Assembly: GCA_910589415.1 (NCBI GenBank)
Contig: OU342639.1
Span: 11,540,268 to 11,604,267, forward strand
Origin: Malachius bipustulatus
Lineage: Eukaryota; Arthropoda; Insecta; Coleoptera; Melyridae
Direction of reading: 5' to 3'
DNA: 64,000 nt
Made by a program: the position numbers and the translations under genes
In this document: positions 20,098-41,351 of the stretch, piece by piece
How positions within the stretch are numbered: the stretch's first letter is position 1
How the letters are laid out: every line of letters starts with the position of its first letter
The notes under the pieces: generated by a model
Seen by the model: the letters and a program-made list of their open reading frames with translations, nothing else
Database searches by the model: none
Told to the model about the DNA's origin: nothing

Positions 20098-23000
20098 TGT
20101 AATGGTTCAAAGGGGGAGAGCCTGTAAATTGGTTTTGAATTTTTTTTAACAGAGAAATAGATAAACGGACCAACCGGTCAGTCAATAATAAAACGAGGGT
20201 TTAAATAATTTAAAGGTAACTCAAATATTCTCTGTCCTACATTAGCAACAATGTTGCATGCCTGTTAAGTGTACATGGGGGAGATAAGGCCCGACTAAGG
20301 ACTCCAGACTGGAGACGAGCCATTAACACCGACGGGGCGGTAAGGGAGGAAAGAATGCACATTAACCACGGCTGGGAAGAAAAACAAAATCCAAGTCCCA
20401 CGCCCGAGCTGGGGTTGTCATGAAGCAGTAGACCAGGTAAATTAGACATCGGACGGCGGAGTTTTACCAAGAAAAGGGTTTAGCTGAGTAATTGTAGGAA
20501 CCGCCGATAAATAGCAGCGAATCGCGGGCACCGGGATACTCCGTGGTAGACTCTGTTCGCGAGCACCTTCACGTCAGTCGTCGTCCCGTTTTATTTTATT
20601 TTATTTTCCATTATTTAATTTCTCGACTTAGAAGAATTTCTAGGACGATACTCCGTGGTAGACTCTGTTCGCGAGCACCTTCACGTCAGTCGTCGTCCCG
20701 TTTTATTTTATTTTATTTTCCATTATTTAATTTCTCGACTTAGAAGAATTTCTAGGACAATACTCCGTGGTAGACTCTGTTCGCGAGCACCTTCACGCCA
20801 GTCGTCGTCCCGTTTTATTTTATTTTATTTTTCACTATTTTTTCGACTTAGAAGAATTTTCACTATTTTTTTGACTTAGAAGAATTTCTAAATAAGAACG
20901 ACATAAGAGACTACCTGTTAGACTTTTGTCACAAGCACGTTCGCGCCCGGTAGGTGTTTTCCCATTTATTTTATTTCAATTTCCCATTTATTTTATTTCA
21001 ATTTTCCCTATTTAAAAAGTAAGAAAAGACTAGGCATATTTTCGTCGAACAAGTGTAGACTTTGACAGTTAGGGATCAGAAGGATTGAGAGAGAACAGGT
21101 TTGCCGGCAGCCCATTACTGGGAGTACGCTTACCTGGCAATTGCATATTGTTCTGGCAGCCCATGATTGGGAGTACGCTCAATTTGTAATTGTCTTTTTC
21201 TTTCCTGATACACTACTTTTTGGTCGATTGTAGTCGCGGCAGCCCATGACTGGGAGTACCTTCTATAATCGAGCAAAGTGTAGATTTTCCAATAAAATAC
21301 CCAAATTTATTAAATCAATATTTTGACAGTTAGGGATCAGACGGATCGAGAGAGAACAGGTTTGCCGGCAGCCCATTATTGGGAGTACGCTTACCTGGCA
21401 ATTGCGGATTGTTCTGGCAGCCCATTATTGGGAGTACGCTCAATCTGTAATTGTCTCTTTCTTTCCTTACACTACTACCTTTTGGTCGATTTTAGTCGCG
21501 GCAGCCCATTACTGGGAGTACCTTCTATAATCGAACAAAGTGTAGACTAACAAGTCCGTCATTCGTAACTTTGCATCATTTATTAAAAATAATAAATCCC
21601 CTTTGAGTTCTCGCCATTTGTTTCACGAGTGTAAATCCATTATTCGTTTAAAAGGTAAATCTTTTATCAAGCATGTGCCCCGGTTCGGCACTTCAGGTTC
21701 AACCACCCCGAGTGCCAGATGTCATCTCCCATACGTTAGATTATTCTTCTTCGACCTAGTTGCAAATTTCCGTATGTTCAGTGGCGTACCAAATCACTCC
21801 CTGCTCGCCTTTGTATCGATGGGTCCGATTTTCCCACGACGACTTTTCTCTGGGGGCGGAAGCTCGAATTTCTGGTTTATTTGTGAGTTGTCCCGTTCCT
21901 GTCAACCCGAAAATTTAACACCTTGATTCTCTCCCCGTTGTTGGTTGTAGCCCTTCCCCACAAACCCAAATACCTCTGGGATCTTTTTTGTCACATGCGA
22001 GGCTGCAGAGCGCCTTGAGATTGTGAAAGGAAAGACCCATCGAGCTCATCGGTCATCTGGTAGCACACCTGAACCATGCGGCTGCTGTTGGGAGCGCTGA
22101 GATTGGCAGGAAGTCTATCATTGACTAGTAATCCTTTCCCCGCACTACCGAATGCTTCTGGAATCTTTTTTGTCACATGCGAGGCTGCAGAGCGCCTTGA
22201 GATTGTGGAAAGAAAGATCCATCGAGCGCATTGGTCATCTGGTAGCACCCCTGAACCATGCGGCTGCTGTTGGGAGCGCTGAGATTGGCAGGAAGTCTAT
22301 CAGTGACTAACCTCCTTTTCCCTACACTACCGAATACTTCTGGGATCCTTTTTTTCACATGCGAGGCTGCAGAGCGCCTTGAGATTGTGGAAAGGAACCC
22401 ATGGAGTTCTTAGGTCACCTGGTAACTTTCTCGAACCATGCGGTTGCCGCTGAGCGCACTGAGATTGGCGAGAGAGTTATCACTACCTGGTAGTTATTCC
22501 CCTAAACAAAAATCCGTCCCTCATAAGAACCTTGGATCGCTATTAAACATTTCTAAAAGACTTGATTTTCGCCCTTAGGTCTTATTTAATAATCTGAGTA
22601 ATCAAACCCAGGAAATTCTCTTCAGCCCTACAAGAACGAGTTCTACCCGAAATCTCCCTGTTATTTAAATCTCTTGCTTATAAACTCGAACCCACTCTGA
22701 GAGTTTTATTTATATTAGTAATAGTTATCCGTTCATTTGGTTGTGGTAAATTATGATAAGGTAATGAATTAGAATTCCCGAAATCCAATCGACTATTTTC
22801 CGCAAGGTTTTACCCAATATTATAATAATACGCAATTTCGCAATTTATCTTGCCACCCTGAACTAAAACTATAACTTGAGGAAGATTGTCTTCATAATAT
22901 TAATTTTTAACTTCGACTGTGTATTTATAAATTCAGCCGCGCGCCCCTGCACCCTCTTCCATTTCGCATCCCGCCGCCTGACGCCTGTGGACTCCTTCAG

Positions 23001-23924
23001 TAAACAGGTGCGGTTGGCGATACCGTTATTCCCGTCACAAAACACCCCTACAGACAGAGAGGGCACGTTCCTGACCTACTAGGGGATATCGCATCACTCA
23101 GTCGACCTTGCCGTCGCAGACTGGCTTAAAGCTGATTTCAGTGCACTGGTGTTAAATAACTCACAGGAGTGTGTTCCTCTAAGGAAGAACCACTTCGGAC
23201 GAGATCATGTTCGTCTACCTGAAGGAAATCTTACGGGATTTTCCAATGGCAGATAACCTAGGACTGGCGAGGGAATAGCGTTGCCCCACAGTATCCATCG
23301 ACGGTTACTTCCGCTGGTTTACGATTACATGACGTCGTTCGTTTGACCAATCACAACAATTTCTAAATTAGCTGGATTAGCTTGAGGCGAAAGTTTGCGA
23401 CTGATTATCCTGGATCAAGGATCCACTCCCCGCTAAATAAATTGAGTGGATCTTTTTCCTAGGACATAGCCGAATTTTACCGGTTGGATCGCTGGCATTA
23501 TGAATGATAGTTTGTTCAATGCACATTAGCATTTCGTTAGATTCAATCGGGCTTACTCTGCGTGAACCAGTTCAAGCTTCCAAATGAGCTAACTTGCGTT
23601 CACTGGGGTAAGCGGGACAGGGGTGCTCTAAGCCAAGCCAAGTGTGCTGCTTAGAGTGGGTAATTTTAAAATGCGGGAAAAATGTCAGCATCCGGCGTTG
23701 TCACGTTAGAATAGCCCTTCTATACTCCTCACACTTTGAACGTTCTTGAGTTACTCATCTCTTTAATTCACCTACACAATGTTGTCGGGTCCCGACCTAT
23801 TCTAGAAGATCAGAGGCCAATTTTCTAGTTTGAATTTATTAAAAAAGGTAGTTCGAATCCCCCTAGTGGTCGAGAGGTCTATTTTCTCGATTCTTGAAGG
23901 GGGTGGACCTCCCGAACTCTTACA
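20098..23924 (+). repeat. 3' LTR (3827 bp)
   Basis: This is the direct repeat of 10408-14234. I compared many stretches, plus the translations of all short ORFs, and noticed no difference. It carries the same three internal repeat modules. It is followed by the target duplication ATAC and then immediately by minisatellite. Confidence 0.95.
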
Positions 23925-25137
23925 ATACCAACCGGTCTCCTCGTCAGAGCCGGACCTGCCGCCCAGGAGACTGGTACATATACCTACCGGTCTCCTCGTC
24001 AGAGCCGGACCTGCCGCCCAGGAGACTGGTACACACCTACCGTTCTCCTCGTCAGAGCCGGACCTGCCGGCCAGGAGACTGGTACATTACCTACCGGTCT
24101 CCTCGTCAGAGCCGGACCTGCCGCCCAGGAGACTGGTACACACCTACCGGTCTCCTCATCAGAGCCGGACCTGCCGGCCAGGAGACTGGTACATACCTAC
24201 CGGTCTCCTCGTCAGAGCCGGACCTGCCGGCCAGGAGACTGGTACACACCTACCGGTCTCCTCGTCAGAGCCGGACCTGCCGGCCAGGAGACTGGTACAT
24301 ACCTAACGGTCTCCTCGTCAGTGCCGGACCGGCCGCCCAGGAGACTTGTACATACCTAGCGGTCTCCTCGTCAGTGCCGGACCTGCCGGCCAGGAGACTG
24401 GTACATACCTACCGGTCTCCTCGTCAGTGCCGGACCTGCCGCCCAGGAGACTGGTACATACCTACCGGTCTCCTCTCGTCAGTGCCGGGCCTGCCGCCCA
24501 GGAGACTGGTACATACCTCCCGGTCTCCTCGTCAGAGCCGGACCTGCCGCCCAGAAGACTGGTACATACCTACCAGTCTCCTCGTCAGTGCCGGACCTGC
24601 CGGCCAGGAGACTGGTACATACCTACCGGTTTCCTCGTCTGGACCTGCCGGCCAGGAGACTGGTACATACCTACCGGTCTCCTCGTCCAGACCTGCCGGC
24701 CAGGAGACTGGTACATACCTACCGGTCTCCTCGTCAGTACCGGAGCTGCCGGCCAGGAGACTGGTACATACCTACCGGTTTCCTCGTCAGTGCCGGACCT
24801 GCCGCCCAGGAGACTGGTACATACCTACCGGTCTCCTCGTCAGAGCCGGACCTGCCGGCCAGGAGACTGGCACATACCTACCGGTCTCCTCGTCAGTGCC
24901 GGACCTACCGCCCAGGAGACTGGTACATACCTCCCGGTCTCCTCGTCAGAGCCGGACCTGCCGCCCAGGAGACTGGTACATACCTACCGGTCTCCTCGTC
25001 AGAGCTGGACCTGCCGCCCAGGAGACTGGTACATACCTACCGGTCTCCTCGTCAGTGCCGGACCTGCCGGCCAGGAGACTGGTACATACCTACCGGTCTC
25101 CTCGTCAGTGCCGGACCTGCCGGTCAGGAGACTGGTA
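23925..25137. repeat. GC-rich 53-bp minisatellite, right part
   Basis: About 23 more units of the repeat seen at 2890-4790. It begins ATACCAACCGGTCTCC, which is mid-unit and continues the unit interrupted at 4790. Units carrying CAGAGCCGG in place of CAGTGCCGG are concentrated in its first third, and CAGTGCCGG units dominate later. A stretch near 24600-24720 repeats the GTTTCCTCGTCTGG plus CCTCGTCCAG variant pair found in the left part. The array ends at GACTGGTA near 25137. Its long ORFs on both strands follow from the stop-free unit and show no domain. Confidence 0.95.
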
Positions 25138-26260
25138 TCTCTACCCCGAGATACGATAATACGATGTACAGTCATCCGAAATGTCATTAGCCAGAATTCC
25201 TGGAAGTGTGCTACGATAGCACACGACCACCCAATGGAAGTGGCTCGCTTATTGGCTTATTTCATGAAAAATTTCCAAATTTGCCGCCTACATATCCCAA
25301 AGGGGGGATTTGTAAAATAAGAAAAGCAGTTTTTAAATATGCCGCAATCTCGGTAACATGTAATTTTGACTGGTTATTATTTATGCTGCCTATATACACA
25401 GGTATAAGCCATGTGTCATTGTTGTCATCGTTCACGTTCAATTTGTGTTGCAACGGCAAGATTAATGACGGCAAGATAGAGCCGTAGACCGTATTTTAGA
25501 TTCGATTCGCAGCAGAAAAAGATCGACTCACCAAAGAATTGCTTCATCAAAATCCGAGAAAAAAGCGATTTTTTAGACTTGAAAAATCGATTCCTTCGAT
25601 AATCAATTCTGAATCAAAGATTTATATAAATAATATTGCGTGGAATAGTAGTTAATTATTGTTAATGCGTAATAAACATATTGAAAACTTTGTTGTTTAT
25701 TGTTGTATTAATTATTAATCCCAGTTTCATCCGTCTAATTCATTTTAAGAGCTTTTTTATTCAGTGTTGATATTTAAAACTCCCGCCATATGTTTCACCA
25801 CATTTTCATTTTAGTGTCACCAAGTCACGCTTGGCGGCGCTCTTAAAGTTGTTGCTTGTTGCACATCGACACGATGCATTAGGTATAGATAGTTTAGCAT
25901 ATTTGCCATAACCACAGTAGTTCAAGCGGCCCAGCAGCAGTGCGTTGATTCGGTCGGTCCGCAGCTCAAATATTATTATTATTATTCATTGTCCTGGAAC
26001 TAGTGAACCAGTTCGTTTATTTGGGAGGAACTATTTCATTTAGTTCACCTAAAAGAATCAGTCAATTTTTATAGTTCGTTCGGGAACCACCCATTTCTAA
26101 CCGACGTTTCGTTTCCCATCTATATAGTCGACTTCTTGTGTAGATTTTTTATAAAGTTACTGTTACTGTTGCCAGTATGGTTAAGCTCGTAAAGAACAAT
26201 AATGAAAAGTAAGACAATGAAGTTGCTGTGATTGGATGTGAATGCGCATGATCGACGACG
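25138..26260. other. Intergenic, no gene seen
   Basis: AT-rich sequence with short open frames only. A short ATT microsatellite lies near 25970-25985. Confidence 0.45.
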
Positions 26261-26263
26261 CAC

Positions 26264-26304
26264 TATATATATAAAGCGCAACACTGTACCTGCTGTGTTT
26301 CAGT
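26264..26304 (+). promoter_or_regulatory. TATA box and initiator
   Basis: TATATATATAAA (26264-26275) is followed, 32 bases after the T of TATAAA, by TCAGTT with its A at 26302. This matches the arthropod initiator TCAGTY at the normal spacing. It would drive the small spliced ORF downstream. Confidence 0.5.
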
Positions 26305-26526
26305 TTGCAGTCGTTGGTCGTTGGACTCGTTTGGTAGTTGGTCGTTGCGTTACCTTTTAAGTGTGCTGCTGGTCGGTGTACCTGCTGCTGTGTTCCAGTT
26401 TGCAGTACCTAATTGCAGGCGTTGGTCGTTGGGTTACCCTTTGAAGTGGTGCGACTTTGAGAAACTATCGTTAGTGGAGGTGCTTTACTGTGTAATTTTG
26501 TCACCAATTTTATTCAATTGCAGATT

Positions 26527-26819
26527 ATGGATGAAGATGAAAGTGAAATATCGGACGATGGCATTGCTGAAATACTCGATTCAGAGGAATTTTGGCAACG
26601 TTTGGTGGAAAGTTATGGAATTGAAAATGTTGAAAGTGGTCCTGATCCTGATGGTAGTGCTGGTCCCAGCGAGAGACTTCTATTACAAGTCGCCGGCCCT
26701 GGAGGTATCAGAATAGAATCTCGGATCACAGATAACGAGTAAGAGTCGTAATTACTAATAGCAAGCTAATTATTTATTTTAGGAAAATATGCAAACCAGA
26801 CAGAACTACAAATTTATAA
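26527..26819 (+). CDS. Possible small spliced gene, unknown product
   Basis: A 3' splice site (TTCAATTGCAG, ending 26523) precedes ATG at 26527. The first coding exon runs to 26738 and ends at a strong donor, GTAAGAG. An acceptor (TTATTTTAG) leads into 26783-26819, where the frame stops, giving about 82 residues. The protein is acidic at the start (MDEDESEISDDGIAEILD), then EEFWQRLVESYGIE, then Gly/Ser-rich. I do not recognise it. It may be the first exons of a longer gene or of a DNA transposon whose promoter lies at 26264, or it may be a chance frame. The region around 26300-26420 contains repeated GTTGGTCGTTG, which hints at repeat origin. Confidence 0.35.
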
Positions 26820-27834
26820 GTCTTTTTATGATTTTAAAGTGCATTTATTAGCGTTACCAGGCCGGCCAAGCCCTCAAACCACAAAATGGTATCCGAGTTT
26901 GGACTATAATGCGCATGCCCGAAGTTATTAAAATTCGTCCTGTGTTGCCTGATTTACTGCATTTTTACAATATTATGTTTTTGATCAGAGATGAACTGAA
27001 ACTGACCAGAATCTGGGAAATCAAATCATTGGTCGTTGTTGGGTTCTCTCTTTCCTGAAGTTGACTACCCCTGCGACTTTTTCTTTATCTTATTTATTTT
27101 ATATTTTACTTTTGTTCTAGTTTTCTTTTCTTCTAGAGAGGGGAGAGAGAACTTAACAATGACATTAACATTATAGTTTTATCGTGATCCAGATATGCAT
27201 TTTAAAGGTTATAAATAAGCAATATTTTTGACATTTTTACTATACGTCAGTACGAAAATTGTTGACAGTAACTTGTACGATGACATAAAAACCGAATTTC
27301 CGTGAAGCGGCACGTAAACAAATTTCCTCGAAATGGTAGTTTATTCTACTTAGTGTTGTGATTTCTTACATTATACATTAGCACTTCTCTGAAATGGCTC
27401 TTTTAGTAGTGTCAGTTACTGTCAACAATTTCCGTACTGAAGTAGAGAAATTGACTAAAAAAGAAATGAAAATCAAAACTTATAAGTAATTTATATCGCC
27501 TCAAATTCAGGCTTTGTGAATTCTACAGGCGGACAGGTCAGGTCAGGACAACAAAACTAACAAGAGTAAAAATTTGTTCGCATTGAGGACCTTGAGATTT
27601 CCAAAAGGCAATATTGAGGCAGGGTCGATTTTTTTACCTACAATTTGGTGATTATTGTTTGTTGTTGGTAGTATATGCTTCCAGGTGCCAAAAATATATT
27701 TACATGCAGAAATTTTTTAATCATATCTTATATTTTACGGTAAGTATCTACTATCAATTAAGATTTTTGTTTAGTTTTAAAAGATTTAAGTTTCAAACGG
27801 CGAAAGTAAATTTCATTTCAAGTAAATCTATGTA
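26820..27834. other. Intergenic with a short inverted repeat
   Basis: CAGTACGAAAATTGTTGACA (27248-27267) is matched in reverse complement near 27415-27439, framing a segment of about 190 bases. Otherwise the stretch is AT-rich with no supported gene. Confidence 0.4.
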
Positions 27835-28664
27835 TATACAGGGTGTCCCAGCTTATTCGAAGCGGTCTCTGTAGGCCAAACGATGGATTTTTTCCAAAAA
27901 TTTTTTGCTAATTCAAGTACAGAATCACAATGGCCATTATTTGAAATTATTTTGGAGTATACAGAGTGTCCCATATGACAGTGGCATATCAAAGTTATGT
28001 TTTTTTAAATGGAATGCTCCTATGTTATTGCATTTTTAGATTGTCTGAGAAGAGGAAATAAGATTGGCTTTTACAGTTGGTGTTTAAATTCAGAAGTTTT
28101 TGAGTTATAAACAAGTGAAAATCGTCATTTTTCAAGTTCAAGGCCCTGTACAACGAAAACGGTTCAAGATAGCGAAAAACGGATTACATGTCCCTATTTT
28201 AACTTTTCATGTACTATCCTATGATGTAGATAAAATGTTTATACAGGGTGATAAAAAATTTGAAAAATTCTGAGATTTCTCCACGCGTCGCCAAATAAAA
28301 AAATCAAAGAAAGTACAAATGTTTCTATACCATAGGATAGTACATAAAAAGTTAAAATAGGGACATGTAAGCCGTTTTCGTTCAACAAGGGCCTTGAACT
28401 TGAAAAATGACGATTTTCACTTGTTTATAACTCAAAAACTTCTGAATTTAAACACCAACTGTAAAAGCCAATCTTATTTTCTCTTCTCAGACAATCTAAA
28501 AATGCAATAGCATAGGAGCATTCCATTTAAAAAAACATAACTTTGATATGCCACTGTCATATATGGGACACACTGTATACTCCAAAATAATTTTAGTTTT
28601 ATGAAAAAGTCCATCGTTGGGCCTACAGAGACCGCTTCGAATAAGCTGGGACACACCCTGTATA
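27835..28664. repeat. Long palindromic element with ACAGGGTGTCCCA ends
   Basis: The ends read TATACAGGGTGTCCCAGC and GCTGGGACACACCCTGTATA. Nearly the whole left half is repeated in reverse complement in the right half around a centre near 28250, giving arms of about 370-400 bp. An inner pair, ATACAGAGTGTCCCATAT and its complement, lies about 120 bases inside each end. No transposase is encoded. A transcript would fold into a long hairpin. Confidence 0.85.
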
Positions 28665-28879
28665 AGAGAAGCATTTACAATTCACTTTTTTTTTCCTCGT
28701 CAAATCTGAAACATCAAGCTTATGAAATTTTAAAGTAATCACGAAGTCAACACGAAGGAGAGAAGAAAAGAAAAAAATATGGAAAGACAGAAAAACGAGT
28801 TACGTCCGTAACGACTAGAATAATTACTTGCAATGTTGTATTAAAATTTGTTCAAAATGTACTTAAATAGATAAAAACA

Positions 28880-29477
28880 TGGGTCATTATATACATCCGC
28901 GGCTCCTACAGTTTCACTATGACACCTATTAGGGGTGGAGAACATACCTATAGTAACACTAGGAAGGTATTCATTAGCTTTGCAAATAAAAGGGAAGGCC
29001 ACAAAACGACTTTAAAAATTGATTTTGGGAGTGCAACGAAAGTACGGTCCTGACACAAGCGCCGAGAAATTCCACTAGTCTCGGATCTAACTACACTAAC
29101 TACGCGGATGAAACCACTTATGACAATGGGAACCACTTCCAAACGTATACAGACGCGGACTCCCAATATAACCGCTTTCTCATATCGTGACCAGAACACA
29201 GAATTTGATGTTACGATTTTTGGAATATGAATGCAAAATTAAATGCAAATTTGAAAATAAAAATCGTGCTACTGTTATTCTCGAAGATTTTCCTTGCCAT
29301 GAAAGTGAAGAAAAAAAATAGAAATTCGACCGTAGTGCCAAAGAGGCCTTAGTTGTGACCTTAATATTAGTTTGCATTGGCTGTTTTTAGCGTCTTACCC
29401 ACCCAGCACCCCTAATTCGCTCCTCGGTCCCGAAAAAATTGATGAAATTTAGGAGCCGCAGATGTATACAATTACCA
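28880..29477 (+). mobile_element. TIR element, copy A (598 bp)
   Basis: The left end TGGGTCATTATATACATCC and the right end (complement TGGTAATTGTATACATCT) form imperfect inverted repeats continuing into GCGGCTCCTA. AAACA flanks both sides (28875-28879 and 29478-29482), a possible 5-bp duplication. Most of the body recurs inverted at 49622-50455. No coding capacity is visible, so it is non-autonomous. The superfamily is unassigned. Confidence 0.75.
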
Positions 29478-29775
29478 AAACATGTTCCACCAGTGTAGTA
29501 AAAAAAAGCGTTTTTGTGAGAATAAAGCTAGAGTAAGCTACTAAATTGCTTTTTATTAAAAAAAAAATAGTAAACGGCTTTAGGATCTACTTTTGTATGG
29601 TAAGTACACTCTATTGTTAGATGGATCTTTGAGTGTCGTCATAACTATCAATTGTTCGAACCAAATCAACTCAGAACTTTCGCTTTGGAAAGGCAGTGGC
29701 GTTTCGATGTTATTGAATTTTGGTGTAGGGTGTTTTTATAACTAGACAGGTAATGAAAAAGTATGCAAAAGTTTG

Positions 29776-29865
29776 TAGGTTGTGTATCGTTGGTCGCGTA
29801 TAGGTAGGTAACATTGATTCTAGGTTGTGTATCGTTGGTCGCGTATAGGTAGGTAATATTGATTC
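29776..29865. repeat. Two tandem copies of a 45-bp unit
   Basis: TAGGTTGTGTATCGTTGGTC starts at 29776 and again at 29821. The copies differ at only a few positions. Confidence 0.85.
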
Positions 29866-29892
29866 AAGTTTTTACACTGTGGTGCATTCCTG

Positions 29893-30694
29893 GCGGTAAA
29901 AGGTCCCCGCAGAATCCTTAATGGAGATTGGCTCCCGGCTAAATTTGATATGATTTTGGGAATCGGTAGTACTCGATCAGTACATCACGAGTCTCAAGTC
30001 TCCATGAGCATAAGCCCAGGGAAAATAGTTTTCTCGAGATATTCACCTGTAAATATTGCATTTTTCTGACATTAAAGTTAATTAATATGACACTTGCACT
30101 GACGCATCTTGTGGAAAAAAAATTAAGTAAAATCATTTTGTGTTCAGAATGCACATATGCCAGATTGGAATAAAAACACAAGCGTCTAAGGAGACCGGCT
30201 TGTTTTTTGAACTAAAAAGGTGGATTTTATTTTATTTTAGCCTATATAAATGATCTGACTGGTCAGGTTCTGGTCCATTTGGACATCCCTTGAAAAAAAT
30301 ATTATGAAATGCACATCTTTTTGGTTACAAACAGCCGGGTCCCCCCAAACACTTATGCCTTTACGTTTGTCAATCTGGCATATGTGCATTCTGAATCCAA
30401 AAGTCCGGAATAAAGAAACGTCATACTTGTCAAACTTCGACTTTAGAAACTACTCAGAATGTTATTTTTAATACAAACTGCAGTGTAAATGTCATTTTGT
30501 TATTCGAAAACCACTGTTATTATATATAGGTATTCCTGACCGTCTTGAAGGCAATTCGGTTACTAAATACACGAACTCCTCCGCATTATACGTTTTTATA
30601 GACATTATGCTACCGAATACTACCGAATCCCAAAATTACAAACATTTAACTAGGAGCCTATTCCGTAAGGATTCTGCGAGGTCCTTTTAACCTC
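29893..30694. mobile_element. Non-autonomous TIR element (~800 bp)
   Basis: Terminal inverted repeats of about 28 bp: GCGGTAAAAGGTCC then GCAGAATCCTTA at 29893-29920, and TAAGGATTCTGCGAGGTCC at 30666-30684, continuing to 30694. Inside, CAGAATGCACATATGCCAG near 30145 is mirrored near 30372. No transposase frame was seen. Confidence 0.65.
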
Positions 30695-31557
30695 AAATTG
30701 AAAAATTCTCGGACATATCTATGAGTGCGCAAGAGGTAGCAACCGAACCATTTCTTGGTTATGATGTTTAGCTGCGCTGACATTTACATGTTCTGTCTTC
30801 GTTTCATTCGCTATCTTAATCATCATCATATATCTGAGCATCTAAATGTCATTTTTTTTCGACAATAATTATTATTATCAGCTCCGTTAACTGTTATTAC
30901 TACAATTATTCATCTGGTGATCTCTAGGTTGCATACTTTTATTAGATTTTCGTTCAAATAAAGTTTTAAATGTGGCAACTAAACTAATGCTTGATTTTGC
31001 TGAAGCTTAGATACGTCATGACATGAAAGTGTAATTTTAAGCGTTACAAAATCACGTTGTCTGATCCGATGATTCATGAATAACACGTACACGTACAGCA
31101 ACATAATATACTCATGGTCAATCATTGGTATTGGTCATAAGTGTAACTCGATACCTCGATTATATTCCGTCGTATCGTAATCTACGCTATCGAGTTTCAA
31201 CCATCTTTCATTTTGTCATATTTGATGTGACATTTAGATTCACGACATAATATACCACTAGAAACGAACTAACACTATTATAGAAAAAAAAAACTAGAAC
31301 CGTCCGTCCTTTTTTCTATCAATCTTTCTCTTTCATTTCGTTTCTATTTCACTCACTCATTCACTTCACATTCACATCAGATACTTCACCGTAAGATGGA
31401 AATGTCAAGAAAGCAATTCCTCTAAACCAAACCATACAACAATTTAATATTTTGCTGAAATTGTTTTAAGGTGTCGAAGATTCTTTATGTACATATTTGA
31501 CATTTTTTTCTACATCTCAAGTGATATTTATTGGTCCATTTCTTTAATCTCGTTTTC
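30695..31557. other. Upstream region of Cul4
   Basis: AT-rich DNA with no ORF of interest. The Cul4 promoter and 5' UTR should be here, but I could not place a TATA box or initiator. Confidence 0.35.
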
Positions 31558-31573
31558 ATGAATGTGATGTTCT

Positions 31574-41050
<9,477 letters not shown>

Positions 41051-41345
41051 ATATTAATATTTTTCAGCAAGTCGTATGGTATTCAGTCTTTCGATCTGGT
41101 TTCCTTATAATGATAATATGCTGGCATTTCGGCCATGATTTTTTTTTTCATATTCGTTTAGTAACAAATTGTCGTAATGTTTTTGAGTATTGTTTATTTC
41201 TTAGTTGAAAGCATAGTGCAGATGTTCAGCCAAAGTTCTGAACCCGGTTCGTATTTATGTAAGTGAAGTTATTGTTTAGAAATATGTTGTGAACCTTTTA
41301 TTTTTTGTCACTATGATTTGACTTACACTTATTGTCTTGTATGTA

Positions 41346-41351
41346 AATAAA
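41346..41351 (+). terminator. Poly(A) signal of Cul4
   Basis: AATAAA lies 296 bases after the Cul4 stop, followed by T-rich sequence. Confidence 0.6.

Larger units (their letters stand above)
10408..23924 (+). mobile_element. Complete Ty3/gypsy LTR retrotransposon, 13.5 kb
   Basis: Two direct repeats of 3827 bp, offset by 9690, flank a 5.86-kb coding region. The LTRs start TGTAATGG and end CTTACA. The element is bounded by a 4-bp duplication, ATAC. Order inside: primer-binding site, gag, pol (G-patch, protease, reverse transcriptase, RNase H, integrase), a third ORF, and an A/T-rich tail. The order RT-RNase H-integrase and the domain sequences place it in Ty3/gypsy. Reading frames are open and I noticed no difference between the LTRs, so it is probably a recent insertion and may be active. 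It lacks an env-like membrane protein. Confidence 0.95.
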
